Of a DNA stretch of 15,570 nt, positions 6,962 to 13,251 are shown in pieces. Both the position numbers and the translations under genes were made by a program. The notes beneath the pieces were generated by a model, which did no database searches, was not told the DNA's origin, and was given only the letters and a program-made list of their open reading frames with translations. The number at the start of each line of letters is the position of its first letter. The first letter of the stretch is position 1. The DNA is taken from the NCBI GenBank assembly GCA_020439485.1, contig JAGQSP010000034.1, forward strand, positions 1 through 15,570, written 5' to 3'. Origin of the DNA: Acidimicrobiales bacterium (GTDB lineage Bacteria > Actinomycetota > Acidimicrobiia > Acidimicrobiales > Poriferisodalaceae).

Positions 6962-7186
6962 TCAGCGCCGCGAAGCAAACAAGCGCAGCGGCCCATCCTG
7001 GCCCGGACCCTCACAGCACCAGCAGGTGTCGTCAGAGCAGCCGTACCAGGTGACCTCACACTCGCGACACGCCCGCGGCAGCAGGCCCCCGGGTTGGGGC
7101 TCCAGCACCGGCGCCGGGGCCGCATCGGGCAGGGTCAAGGTTCGAAAACGCGGCATACCGACTTTGTCGGCACACCAGCGGCTCAC
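6962..7186 (-). CDS. Small four-cysteine zinc-ribbon protein
   Basis: 74 aa protein with no recognised family. The C-terminal half contains CREC, eleven residues, then CWCC, plus one further Cys between them (C-x2-C-x6-C-x4-C-x-C-C), a likely zinc ribbon. The N-terminal half is Pro/Ala-rich and probably disordered. GTG 7186 is chosen because AGGAG lies 12 bases upstream, overlapping the TAG stop of the preceding propeller gene; ATG 7156 would remove ten residues but has no ribosome site. The 16-base gap places it in an operon with that gene. Small Cys-rich proteins of this look also occur in actinobacteriophages, but nothing else here is phage-like. It could bind nucleic acid or protein; the function is unknown. 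Confidence 0.65.
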   Translation of the reverse strand: MSRWCADKVGMPRFRTLTLPDAAPAPVLEPQPGGLLPRACRECEVTWYGCSDDTCWCCEGPGQDGPLRLFASRR

Positions 7187-7202
7187 CTGAGCGCCAGATC
7201 TC

Positions 7203-9026
7203 CTACACGGGCTGGCAATCGAGATCGAAGACCGACCCGTCCAGGCGATACCTGACCACGTACGTGTCGCCAGGTGCCCCGAAGGGGTCGACGTAGGTCG
7301 TCAGGCCATTTGTAGTCGCCACCCACGACCCATCGCGCCTGATCTGATACCTGCTGTCGGGGTCGACGTCATCCCAACCGATGGTCGCCCCGTTTGCGTC
7401 GAACACCACGAGGCACTGCCCACCCGGCCCCGGATCGTCGGGAACGACGATGGGCGAGGGATCACATGTCAGATCGGTCGTGTTGTCGTCGATCCTGTAG
7501 CGGACGACGTAGCTGTGCGCGCCCGGAGCCGCTGCGGTGTCGCCGAATGTGGTTGCCCCTTCGATGGTGGCCAGCCACGAGCCGTCTCGGCGAACCTGCC
7601 AGCGGTCGTTCCCCGGAATCTGGTCCCAGGAGAGCACCGGATTGTCCGCCGCGTCGAGCTCGACAGAACAAGACGGATCGGGGTTCGGATCGGGCGGATC
7701 CACCAACACCGGGTCGAACAACTGCAGGTAGGCGTGCCTGCCGGTTCGGAAGGTGTTCACCCGGTCGCGATCGTGGCCGATGAGCAACCCCGAATCGAGA
7801 ACCTCGAGATCGAACACGGCCTGCTGAGCATTGACACCGGGATTCCAATCGAGCGGGTCACCGGTAGCCGGATCGAGGGCGGCAATCTGATAGCGCGCCT
7901 GAATGCCGGCGGTGTTCTCGTTGCCGCCCGACTCGCACGCGGCGGGCTTGGGCACGAACGGGTAGCCGGCCACGTCGGCGGTGGCGATCGGACCCAGGCC
8001 TTCGACGAAACAGAAGTGGCCTCCGATGTAGACGGCAGCGTCGGAGATACCCACCGAGTACACCGAATCGAACGCCGCCGTTACCCAGAGGTTCTCCTCG
8101 AGCCCGGGACCGTCTGCGGTTGGGAAGGCGATGGCCTTGTCACAGCTCCAGTTGCCTTTTTCGACGATGACGAAGTAGGAGCCATCGGGAGAGAACTCGG
8201 CGTCGCGCACCTGCACCGCTCCCTGGGAGCAACGTGGTCCGGCGAACAGATACCAGTCGGTGCGCCAATCGGTGATTGCGTCGGCTCCGAGGTCGATCAT
8301 CGTCGCCACCGGACGCTCGAGCCCGTTCACATAGCGGCTCGCATGCACCATCAGCAGGGTCGAACCGTCGGGGTGAATATCGAGCGCCCTCACCGTTCCG
8401 GATCCGGCCTTGCCCAGGTCTCCCGACAAGTCGGCCACCAGCGTGTCGACCTCACCGGTCGCGGCGTCGAGAGCGGCAAAGCCCGATCGCGGCTGGCCGC
8501 CCGCCCACGAAAAGGCACCACCGATGTACACCCGCTGGGTATCGGCGGCGATCGCCATGACCCTGGCGTCGACGTCGGCGCTGAAGCCGAGGTCGACTTC
8601 GCCATCGTTGGTCAACTTGGCGAACCTGAGCCGCCACGCCCCGTCGATCTGCTTGAACTGACCGCCCACGTAGATGCCAGAACCATCCGGATCTGCCTCT
8701 AGTGCCAGAACCGCGTCTTCGACCACAGGGTCGAAGCCGAAGTCGAATGCCAGGCTCTCGATGTCGTAGGCGAACAGGTACGGCTGATCGACGAGCGTGC
8801 CGTCGGGCAGTTCGACCTGGGTGAAGGAGCCACCGACGACGATGCGGTTGCCTACGCGTGCCTGGGCCCAGACGATGCCGTCGGCAACGCGCGGGACACC
8901 TGCCAGGGGCTCTTCGGGGACGAGACCCCCGTGGTTCACGTCAGCTCCAGCGGGTGCCGCACCGGTGCCGAAAGTGCCGACGAGGACGAGAACCACAGTG
9001 AATGGAACCAACCAACGTCGTTTCAT
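7203..9026 (-). CDS. Secreted beta-propeller protein with two tandem C-terminal fibronectin-like domains
   Basis: 607 aa exported protein of unknown role. Signal peptide at residues 1-28 (MKRR, hydrophobic core, cleavage near AGA). Residues about 45-440 form a propeller of the delta-60/WD-like kind: the blade motif [VI].[VI]GG.F occurs at 63-68 (VVGGSF), 118-124 (IYVGGQF), 166-172 (VYIGGAF) and 332-338 (VYIGGHF), several followed by LD.ATG. A Pro/Asp-rich linker (441-452) leads to two copies of a domain of about 70 residues at 453-525 and 538-607. Each starts with a Cys, contains W..RRDGSW.AT and YVVRYR, and ends at DLxC, so one disulfide per domain is likely. No lipobox or sortase motif is seen. 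A TACGCT hexamer (9035-9040) lies 8 bases before the ATG, so the mRNA may be leaderless. The zinc-ribbon gene follows directly. Confidence 0.9.
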   Translation of the reverse strand: MKRRWLVPFTVVLVLVGTFGTGAAPAGADVNHGGLVPEEPLAGVPRVADGIVWAQARVGNRIVVGGSFTQVELPDGTLVDQPYLFAYDIESLAFDFGFDPVVEDAVLALEADPDGSGIYVGGQFKQIDGAWRLRFAKLTNDGEVDLGFSADVDARVMAIAADTQRVYIGGAFSWAGGQPRSGFAALDAATGEVDTLVADLSGDLGKAGSGTVRALDIHPDGSTLLMVHASRYVNGLERPVATMIDLGADAITDWRTDWYLFAGPRCSQGAVQVRDAEFSPDGSYFVIVEKGNWSCDKAIAFPTADGPGLEENLWVTAAFDSVYSVGISDAAVYIGGHFCFVEGLGPIATADVAGYPFVPKPAACESGGNENTAGIQARYQIAALDPATGDPLDWNPGVNAQQAVFDLEVLDSGLLIGHDRDRVNTFRTGRHAYLQLFDPVLVDPPDPNPDPSCSVELDAADNPVLSWDQIPGNDRWQVRRDGSWLATIEGATTFGDTAAAPGAHSYVVRYRIDDNTTDLTCDPSPIVVPDDPGPGGQCLVVFDANGATIGWDDVDPDSRYQIRRDGSWVATTNGLTTYVDPFGAPGDTYVVRYRLDGSVFDLDCQPV

Positions 9027-9034
9027 GAACGCTC

Positions 9035-9061
9035 AGCGTAGTCGCCTGACTCGCATCAGGC
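9035..9061 (-). promoter_or_regulatory. Candidate -10 element and hairpin upstream of the propeller gene
   Basis: Minus-strand TACGCT (9040 to 9035) precedes the ATG at 9026 by 8 bases, consistent with a leaderless start. Immediately upstream, GCCTGA (9044-9049) and TCAGGC (9056-9061) form a perfect 6-bp inverted repeat with a 6-base loop, lying after the NUDIX stop codon. The repeat could terminate the NUDIX operon or serve as a binding site at the propeller promoter. No T-tract follows. Confidence 0.35.
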
Positions 9062-9070
9062 CATCGAGGG

Positions 9071-9610
9071 TCAGATCCTCTCGTAGCGCCACGCCAGCGG
9101 CCGGTCACCGTCGTAGGGCATGGTGCCGTGGAACACGCCCGGCTCGCCGTCGAAGACAAGTGGCACGAAATGCCTGTCGCCGTCCCACATGGGCAGGTCG
9201 GCGTCACGCCTAGTGCGCTCGTCGGCCGAACAGGCAGCCATGAGGCGTTCCAGCTCGATCCACACCAGGCTGCCCTCATGATTGGCCTGGGGAATGTCAC
9301 CAGACCACGAGTCGACCAGGAACACGAACCCCAGCCATTGCTCGCGCTTGGGACCGAAGTTGGTCCAGGTGATCGTGCCGCGCAGTTCGATCGATTCGAG
9401 CTCGACGGAGGCCTCTTCACGCAGCTCGCGGCGCAGGCTTTCGACCACACCTTCGTCCGGGTCGACCTTGCCTCCCAGACCGTTGACCTTGCCGAAGTGG
9501 TCGTCGTCGGGACGCGCGTCCCTGCGGATCATCAGCACCCTGTTGGTGCTGCGATCGAGCAGGTACGCGAGCGTCCCTACGACCGGCTGGAATCGACCTG
9601 TGGGTGTCAG
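9071..9610 (-). CDS. NUDIX hydrolase, MTH1-like (8-oxo-dGTP diphosphatase type), probable CTG start
   Basis: Cytosolic pyrophosphohydrolase; the closest pattern I recognise is MTH1, which removes oxidised purine nucleotides. 179 aa from CTG 9610. The Nudix box G47-x5-E53-x7-R61-E62-L-x-E65-E66-x-S-V is complete except that the usual Gly before the last residue is Ser68. Preceding it is HFGKVNGLGGKV, like MTH1 GRWNGFGGKV; the ending HFVPLVF...VFHGTM also parallels MTH1 WFPLLL...FHGYF. No ATG, GTG or TTG occurs in frame between the thiolase stop and V25, and starting at V25 (GTG) would delete the first strand (PVVGTLAYLL). CTG 9610 overlaps the thiolase TGA as CTGA, which suggests translational coupling. 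It is the last gene of the DUF35-thiolase operon. Confidence 0.85.
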   Translation of the reverse strand: MTPTGRFQPVVGTLAYLLDRSTNRVLMIRRDARPDDDHFGKVNGLGGKVDPDEGVVESLRRELREEASVELESIELRGTITWTNFGPKREQWLGFVFLVDSWSGDIPQANHEGSLVWIELERLMAACSADERTRRDADLPMWDGDRHFVPLVFDGEPGVFHGTMPYDGDRPLAWRYERI

Positions 9611-10803
9611 GCTGCCGACTTCTCGAGGATGTGAACGCCACAGGCCGAGGCCAGGCCGATGACGTGGGCCAGACCGACCTTTGCGCCCTCGATCTGTCGG
9701 TCGCCCGCCTCGCCCCGAAGGTGGTGGCACACCTCCCAGATGTTGGCGATGCCGGTGGCCGAGATCGGGTGACCCTTGCTCTGCAGACCGCCTGACACGT
9801 TGACCGGCTTGGAGCCGTCGCGCCAGGGCGCCCCCGACTCGAAGAAGTCGACGGCGCCGCCCTCTTCGCACAGACCGAGGTTGTCGTAGTGGACCAACTC
9901 TGCGGTGGCGAAGCAGTCGTGCAACTCGACCAGGTCGAGGTCTTCGGGGCCGATGCCGGCCTGCTCGTATGCCTGCGCGGCGGCCCGCTTGGTCAGCGTG
10001 TTGACGTCGGGAAGCACCTGGCAGCGCTCGGTGTAGGGATCGGAGGTCAGCACCGAAGCGCTGATCTTGACCGCACGGCGCTGCTGTTCGAGCGACAGGG
10101 TCTTCAGCTTCGAGTCGGACACCACCACCGCCGCAGCACCGCCGTCGCAGTTGGCAGAACACATCGGACGCGTGTTGGGGTAGGCGATCATGATGTCGCC
10201 CATGATCTGCTCGAGCGACATCTCCTTGGTGTAGGCCGCCAGCGGGTTCAGCGTCGAGTGCTTGTGGTTCTTCTGGCTGATGCGGGCGAAGGTCTCAAAG
10301 CCGACGTCGCCGTACTTGTGGCCATATTCCATGCCGACCTGGGCGAAGGTTCCCGGCATGTTGGCGGTGCCGACACGGCCGTCGGTTGGGGCGATGGCGC
10401 CCACGCGACCCTCGGGTGTCCACTCGTCCTGGTCGGTCTGGGCGGTGGCACCCAGCAGTCCGGCGCCTGCCAGCTTCTCGACACCGACCGCCAGGCCCAT
10501 GTCGCACTCGCCGGCCTTGATGGCCATGATCACGGTGCGCAGCGCGGTGGCACCCGTGGCGCACGCGTTCGACACGTTGTAGACCGGGATACCCGTCTGG
10601 CCGATCTGCTTTTGCAGCTGCTGGCCAAACGATCCGCTGCCCCTGAGGTTGCCCGCGGCCATGATGCCCATGTCGGCCATGGTCACGCCGCCGTCCTTCA
10701 TGGCCGCCATGGCGGCCTCGGCTCCCAGATCGACAGTGTCCTTGTCGAAATGTTTGCCGAACTTGGTCATGTTGATTCCAAGAATCCAAACATCCTCGGC
10801 CAT
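9607..10803 (-). CDS. SCP2-type thiolase (acetyl-CoA acetyltransferase / lipid-transfer-protein family)
   Basis: Thiolase-fold enzyme of 398 aa for cleaving or joining 3-ketoacyl-CoA; the SCP2 group also includes aldolase-like proteins of steroid side-chain breakdown. The nucleophile is C81 in NACATGAT, HDCFA lies at 295-299 (SCP2-type His-Asp-Cys motif), the catalytic His is in GHPISATG at 344-351, and SACGVH lies near the C-terminus (C388). It is therefore predicted to be active, unlike group members that lost the Cys. ATG 10803 is preceded by a strong GGGGGAGGA site (about 10812-10820 on the minus strand) at 7-8 bases. The frame continues upstream to 10935 but that reads through the repeats of the preceding gene in another frame. 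DUF35 lies 16 bases upstream and the NUDIX gene overlaps downstream. Fatty acid, steroid or other acyl-CoA substrate cannot be decided. Confidence 0.92.
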   Translation of the reverse strand: MAEDVWILGINMTKFGKHFDKDTVDLGAEAAMAAMKDGGVTMADMGIMAAGNLRGSGSFGQQLQKQIGQTGIPVYNVSNACATGATALRTVIMAIKAGECDMGLAVGVEKLAGAGLLGATAQTDQDEWTPEGRVGAIAPTDGRVGTANMPGTFAQVGMEYGHKYGDVGFETFARISQKNHKHSTLNPLAAYTKEMSLEQIMGDIMIAYPNTRPMCSANCDGGAAAVVVSDSKLKTLSLEQQRRAVKISASVLTSDPYTERCQVLPDVNTLTKRAAAQAYEQAGIGPEDLDLVELHDCFATAELVHYDNLGLCEEGGAVDFFESGAPWRDGSKPVNVSGGLQSKGHPISATGIANIWEVCHHLRGEAGDRQIEGAKVGLAHVIGLASACGVHILEKSAA

Positions 10804-10819
10804 AAGTGGTTCCTCCCCC

Positions 10820-11302
10820 TCAGTTGTTGACGGGTTCGAAACCGAACCCGATGCTGTCCTGACTGACGGGTTCGAAACCGAACCCGATGCTGTCCTGACT
10901 GACGGGTTCGAAACCGAACCCGATGCCTTCGACACCGTTCTTGGTGCCCATCGAATAGGTACACAGCCGGACCTTCATGCCCAGCTTGACGTGATCATCG
11001 TCGGGTTCGACGTTGCGCAGGTTGGCCCTGACGCTGGTGCCGCCACAGTCGATGATCGACGAGACGAACGGCACCTCGACACCCGGTGATGCCATCGTGA
11101 CGATGGTGAACGACACGACCTCGCCTTCGGTGTCGATGTCGACCTTGCGGAACTCGGTGGCGAAGCACCCCGCACACGCGTTGCGGCGATCGAAGTAACG
11201 AGCCCCACAGTTGGTGCATTCGTTGGCTACCAGGTGAGGCTGGTCGCCGAGCACCAGGTAGTCGACAAGGGGAATCTGGGACGGTGCTGCGGTATCGGTC
11301 AT
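10820..11302 (-). CDS. DUF35 zinc-ribbon/OB-fold protein with triplicated C-terminus
   Basis: 160 aa acyl-CoA-associated accessory protein; DUF35 proteins bind SCP2-type thiolases or ketosteroid aldolases and are usually encoded next to them, as here. A rubredoxin-like zinc ribbon is formed by C29-x2-C32 and C43-x2-C46 (CTNCGARYFDRRNACAGC), followed by an OB fold at about 55-134 (EGEVVSFTIV...VPFVSSIIDCG). The natural family ending GFGFEPV is followed by two further exact copies: IGFGFEPVSQDS at 127-138 and 139-150, then IGFGFEPV at 151-158. ATG 11302 has GAGGAGG four bases upstream. It is the first gene of the operon and divergent from the ABC importer. The duplicated tail may be an inert extension or may add a beta-strand at a partner interface. 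Confidence 0.92.
   Translation of the reverse strand: MTDTAAPSQIPLVDYLVLGDQPHLVANECTNCGARYFDRRNACAGCFATEFRKVDIDTEGEVVSFTIVTMASPGVEVPFVSSIIDCGGTSVRANLRNVEPDDDHVKLGMKVRLCTYSMGTKNGVEGIGFGFEPVSQDSIGFGFEPVSQDSIGFGFEPVNN
10828..10926. repeat. Three tandem 36-base repeats, each a perfect hairpin
   Basis: Units start at 10828, 10864 and 10900. The first two are identical over 36 bases and the third matches for 27 bases. Each unit contains arms CGGGTTCG and CGAACCCG with a 4-base loop (10831-10850, 10867-10886, 10903-10922), giving three consecutive 8-bp GC-rich hairpins. They encode the in-frame peptide repeat GFGFEPVSQDSI at the end of DUF35 and finish just before the thiolase ribosome site. The identity at silent positions shows the duplication is recent or maintained by gene conversion. 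No further copy of the unit was noticed elsewhere in the window. Confidence 0.95.
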
Positions 11303-11345
11303 CGCGCCTCCTCGTGAAACTTCGTCGATTCTGCCAGAAGGCCCA

Positions 11346-11363
11346 GCCGATTTGAGAATCGGC
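11346..11363. promoter_or_regulatory. Palindromic operator candidate over the importer -35 region
   Basis: GCCGATT (11346-11352) and AATCGGC (11357-11363) are perfect 7-base inverted arms around TGAG. The dyad covers the putative -35 hexamer of the importer promoter and lies in the divergent gap shared with the DUF35-thiolase operon. Its 18-base size is typical of a TetR- or GntR-type site. In the same gap TTCTGCCAG occurs twice (11329-11337 and 11381-11389); the first copy is part of an 11-base palindrome ending in CAGAA. The regulator is unknown and no regulator gene is present in the window. Confidence 0.45.
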
Positions 11364-11381
11364 GCGCACAGCGACTACGGT
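11352..11381 (+). promoter_or_regulatory. Candidate promoter of the ABC importer operon
   Basis: TTGAGA (11352-11357) matches five of six bases of the housekeeping -35 consensus. It is followed after 18 bases by TACGGT (11376-11381), a TANNNT -10. The distance to ATG 11414 leaves a short 5' leader containing a GGGAGGGG ribosome-site region (about 11396-11403). The overlap of the -35 with a palindrome suggests repression by a DNA-binding protein. Confidence 0.5.
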
Positions 11382-11413
11382 TCTGCCAGCCCCTTGGGAG
11401 GGGTCGGGGGACG

Positions 11414-12364
11414 ATGGTCAAGCTTCTGGTCAGAAAACTCGCCGAACTGCTGTTGGTGTTGTTCGTCGTGTCGCTGCTCAGCTTCTTGCTGCTGTCGCTG
11501 GTGCCAGGCGGCAACCCCGCACTTCGAATCTTGGGCGACCAGGCCACACCCGAGTCGATAGCGGCACTCGAAGCCGAGTTGGGGCTCGACGACCCGATGG
11601 TCGTGCGCTACGCGAACTGGCTGGCAGGTGTGCTCCAGGGCGATCTGGGCCGCTCGACCGATCTCAACCAGGACGTTTCGAGTGTGCTGGCCGAAAAGCT
11701 TCCGATCACCATCGAACTAGCGGTGTTGGCCATCGGAATCGGCATCGTCGTGTCGATTCCGCTCGGCGTTGTCAGCGCATGGCGCCAAGGAGGGTTGGTC
11801 GACAGAATCATCACCTCGACCAGCTTTGCAGTGCTTTCCCTGCCCAGCTTCCTGATCGCCATCGTGTTGCTGATCGTGTTCGCCGTGAAATGGAAGCTGG
11901 TCCCGGCTGCGCCCGCATGGGTGCCATTCACCGAGTCTCCGTTCACCAATCTCAAGAACCTGATCCTGCCCGTATCGGCGATGGCGCTGGGCGAAATCGC
12001 CGTACTGACCCGGGTGCTGCGCTCGGACATGATCGAGGTTCTCCAGAGCGGGTTCGTAGAAACGGCCAGGGCGAAGGGCCTGACCACCCCCTACATCTTG
12101 TTCAGGCACGCTCTACCCGCCGCATTGACCTCGATGCTGACCCTGGTCGGGTTGCAGATCGCTGGCGCCATGACGGGCGCTGTCATCATCGAACAGATCT
12201 TCGGCCTTCCCGGCATCGGCCGCACGATGTTGCTGGCGATTTCGAGGCGCGATCTGGTTCTGGTGCAGGGAACGGTGTTGGTGGTCGCCAGCGCCTACGT
12301 GGTGGTCAACTTCCTGGTCGACATCGCCTATCGGCTGACCGACCCGAGGATCCGACGTGGCTGA
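11414..12364 (+). CDS. Peptide-type ABC transporter permease, DppB/OppB-like
   Basis: Inner-membrane subunit of a family 5 (di/oligopeptide, nickel or glycoside type) importer. 316 aa with six predicted helices: the first at residues 9-30 (ending PGGNP, the usual DppB signature), the others at about 98-122, 134-158, 183-200, 240-262 and 284-306. The cytoplasmic EAA loop FVETARAKGLTTPYILFRHALPAA spans 214-237 and contacts the ATPase. IFGLPGIGRTMLLAISRRDLVLVQG at 262-286 is typical of the family. The start ATG follows a G-rich ribosome site. The stop overlaps the next permease gene by 8 bases from GTG 12357. The substrate cannot be read from the permease. Confidence 0.93.
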   Translation: MVKLLVRKLAELLLVLFVVSLLSFLLLSLVPGGNPALRILGDQATPESIAALEAELGLDDPMVVRYANWLAGVLQGDLGRSTDLNQDVSSVLAEKLPITIELAVLAIGIGIVVSIPLGVVSAWRQGGLVDRIITSTSFAVLSLPSFLIAIVLLIVFAVKWKLVPAAPAWVPFTESPFTNLKNLILPVSAMALGEIAVLTRVLRSDMIEVLQSGFVETARAKGLTTPYILFRHALPAALTSMLTLVGLQIAGAMTGAVIIEQIFGLPGIGRTMLLAISRRDLVLVQGTVLVVASAYVVVNFLVDIAYRLTDPRIRRG

Positions 12365-13220
12365 GTCGATGCGACCCGTGGAGGCGGTTTCGAAAGGTGG
12401 CGACGGCTACGGCGTGCTGTTTTGGGCCGCGGCTGTATGGTTCGCGCTGGTGGTGGTGGCTGCGGTTGCAGGCGATCTGTTCCCGTTGCCGGACCCCGAC
12501 CGCATCAGCCCCGCCGACAAGTACCTGCCCGTCTTGTCGGAAGGCCATCTGCTCGGCACCGATCAACTGGGCCGCGACATCCTGGCCCGCCTGGTCGACG
12601 GATCGCGGATCTCGATGATCATCAGCTTTGTCACCGTCATCGTCGGCATCTCGGTGGGTGGGCTGTTGGGCACCACGGTCGGCTACTTCGGCGGCAAGAT
12701 CGAAGCCGCGGCGATGGCGGTGGTGAACATCGCCCTGTCATTCCCGGCGCTGGTCGTGCTGCTCGGTGTCATCGCCATGGTCGGTCAGTCGCTGAAGGTG
12801 CTGACCATCGTGTTCAGCCTGCTGGCGATTCCGGCCTACACCCGGTTCGCCCGAGCATCCGCGATCTCGTTGAAACAGCGCGAATGGGTTGCTGCGTCGC
12901 AGATGATGGGCGCCACCACCCCCAGGGTCGTAGGGCTGGTTCTGCTGCCCGAGGTGCTCATCACCCTGGTGACGTTCGGGCTGTTGGCCCTGGGCGGGGT
13001 GATCGTGGCCGAGGGCGCAATCGCATTCCTGGGCTTTGGCGTTCCACCTCCCCAAGCCACCTGGGGAGGGATGATCGCCGACGGCAACCGTGCGTTCGCC
13101 GACGACATTGTTCATGTGGCGCTGGTACCGGCCACCACCATGTTCTTCACGATCGTGTCGCTGAACCTGCTGGGCGATGGCCTGCGCAGACGGCTGCAAG
13201 TGCGCGAAGCTCAGATATGA
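12357..13220 (+). CDS. Peptide-type ABC transporter permease, DppC/OppC-like
   Basis: Second membrane subunit of the importer, 287 aa from GTG 12357. N-terminal helix at about 20-40, then the conserved periplasmic segment HLLGTDQLGRDILARLVDGSRIS (64-86), four to five further helices, the EAA loop REWVAASQMMGATTPRVVGLVLLPEVL (175-201) and AIAFLGFGVPPPQATWGGMI (221-240), all characteristic of DppC. GTG 12357 overlaps the upstream stop and implies translational coupling; ATG 12369 (MRPVEA) is an alternative start that loses only four residues. The binding-protein gene begins 31 bases after the stop. The ATPase genes are not in the window and would be expected further right. Confidence 0.93.
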   Translation: MAESMRPVEAVSKGGDGYGVLFWAAAVWFALVVVAAVAGDLFPLPDPDRISPADKYLPVLSEGHLLGTDQLGRDILARLVDGSRISMIISFVTVIVGISVGGLLGTTVGYFGGKIEAAAMAVVNIALSFPALVVLLGVIAMVGQSLKVLTIVFSLLAIPAYTRFARASAISLKQREWVAASQMMGATTPRVVGLVLLPEVLITLVTFGLLALGGVIVAEGAIAFLGFGVPPPQATWGGMIADGNRAFADDIVHVALVPATTMFFTIVSLNLLGDGLRRRLQVREAQI

Positions 13221-13251
13221 CCGGCTGGGTCCGGCCACCTAGGGGGAACCA

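Noticed and set aside
6934..6966. Possible terminator between the HDOD and zinc-ribbon genes
   Set aside because: GCTGGCC and GGTCAGC pair with one G-T, but the inner GGCC runs allow several alternative folds and there is no T-tract; not distinct enough to list as a feature.
10828..10926. CRISPR-like array from the regular repeats
   Set aside because: The units are directly tandem with no variable spacers, and they encode the end of an identifiable protein in frame.
10804..10935. Upstream extension of the thiolase through the 36-base repeats
   Set aside because: The extension (repeated SVSNPSVRTASG) is the repeat array read in the wrong frame. The strong ribosome site before 10803 and the normal thiolase N-terminus decide the start.
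13221..13251. Possible hairpin between the DppC-like gene and the binding protein (CCGG pairs)
   Set aside because: The stem is only about four base pairs with a six-base loop; too weak to call as an attenuator.
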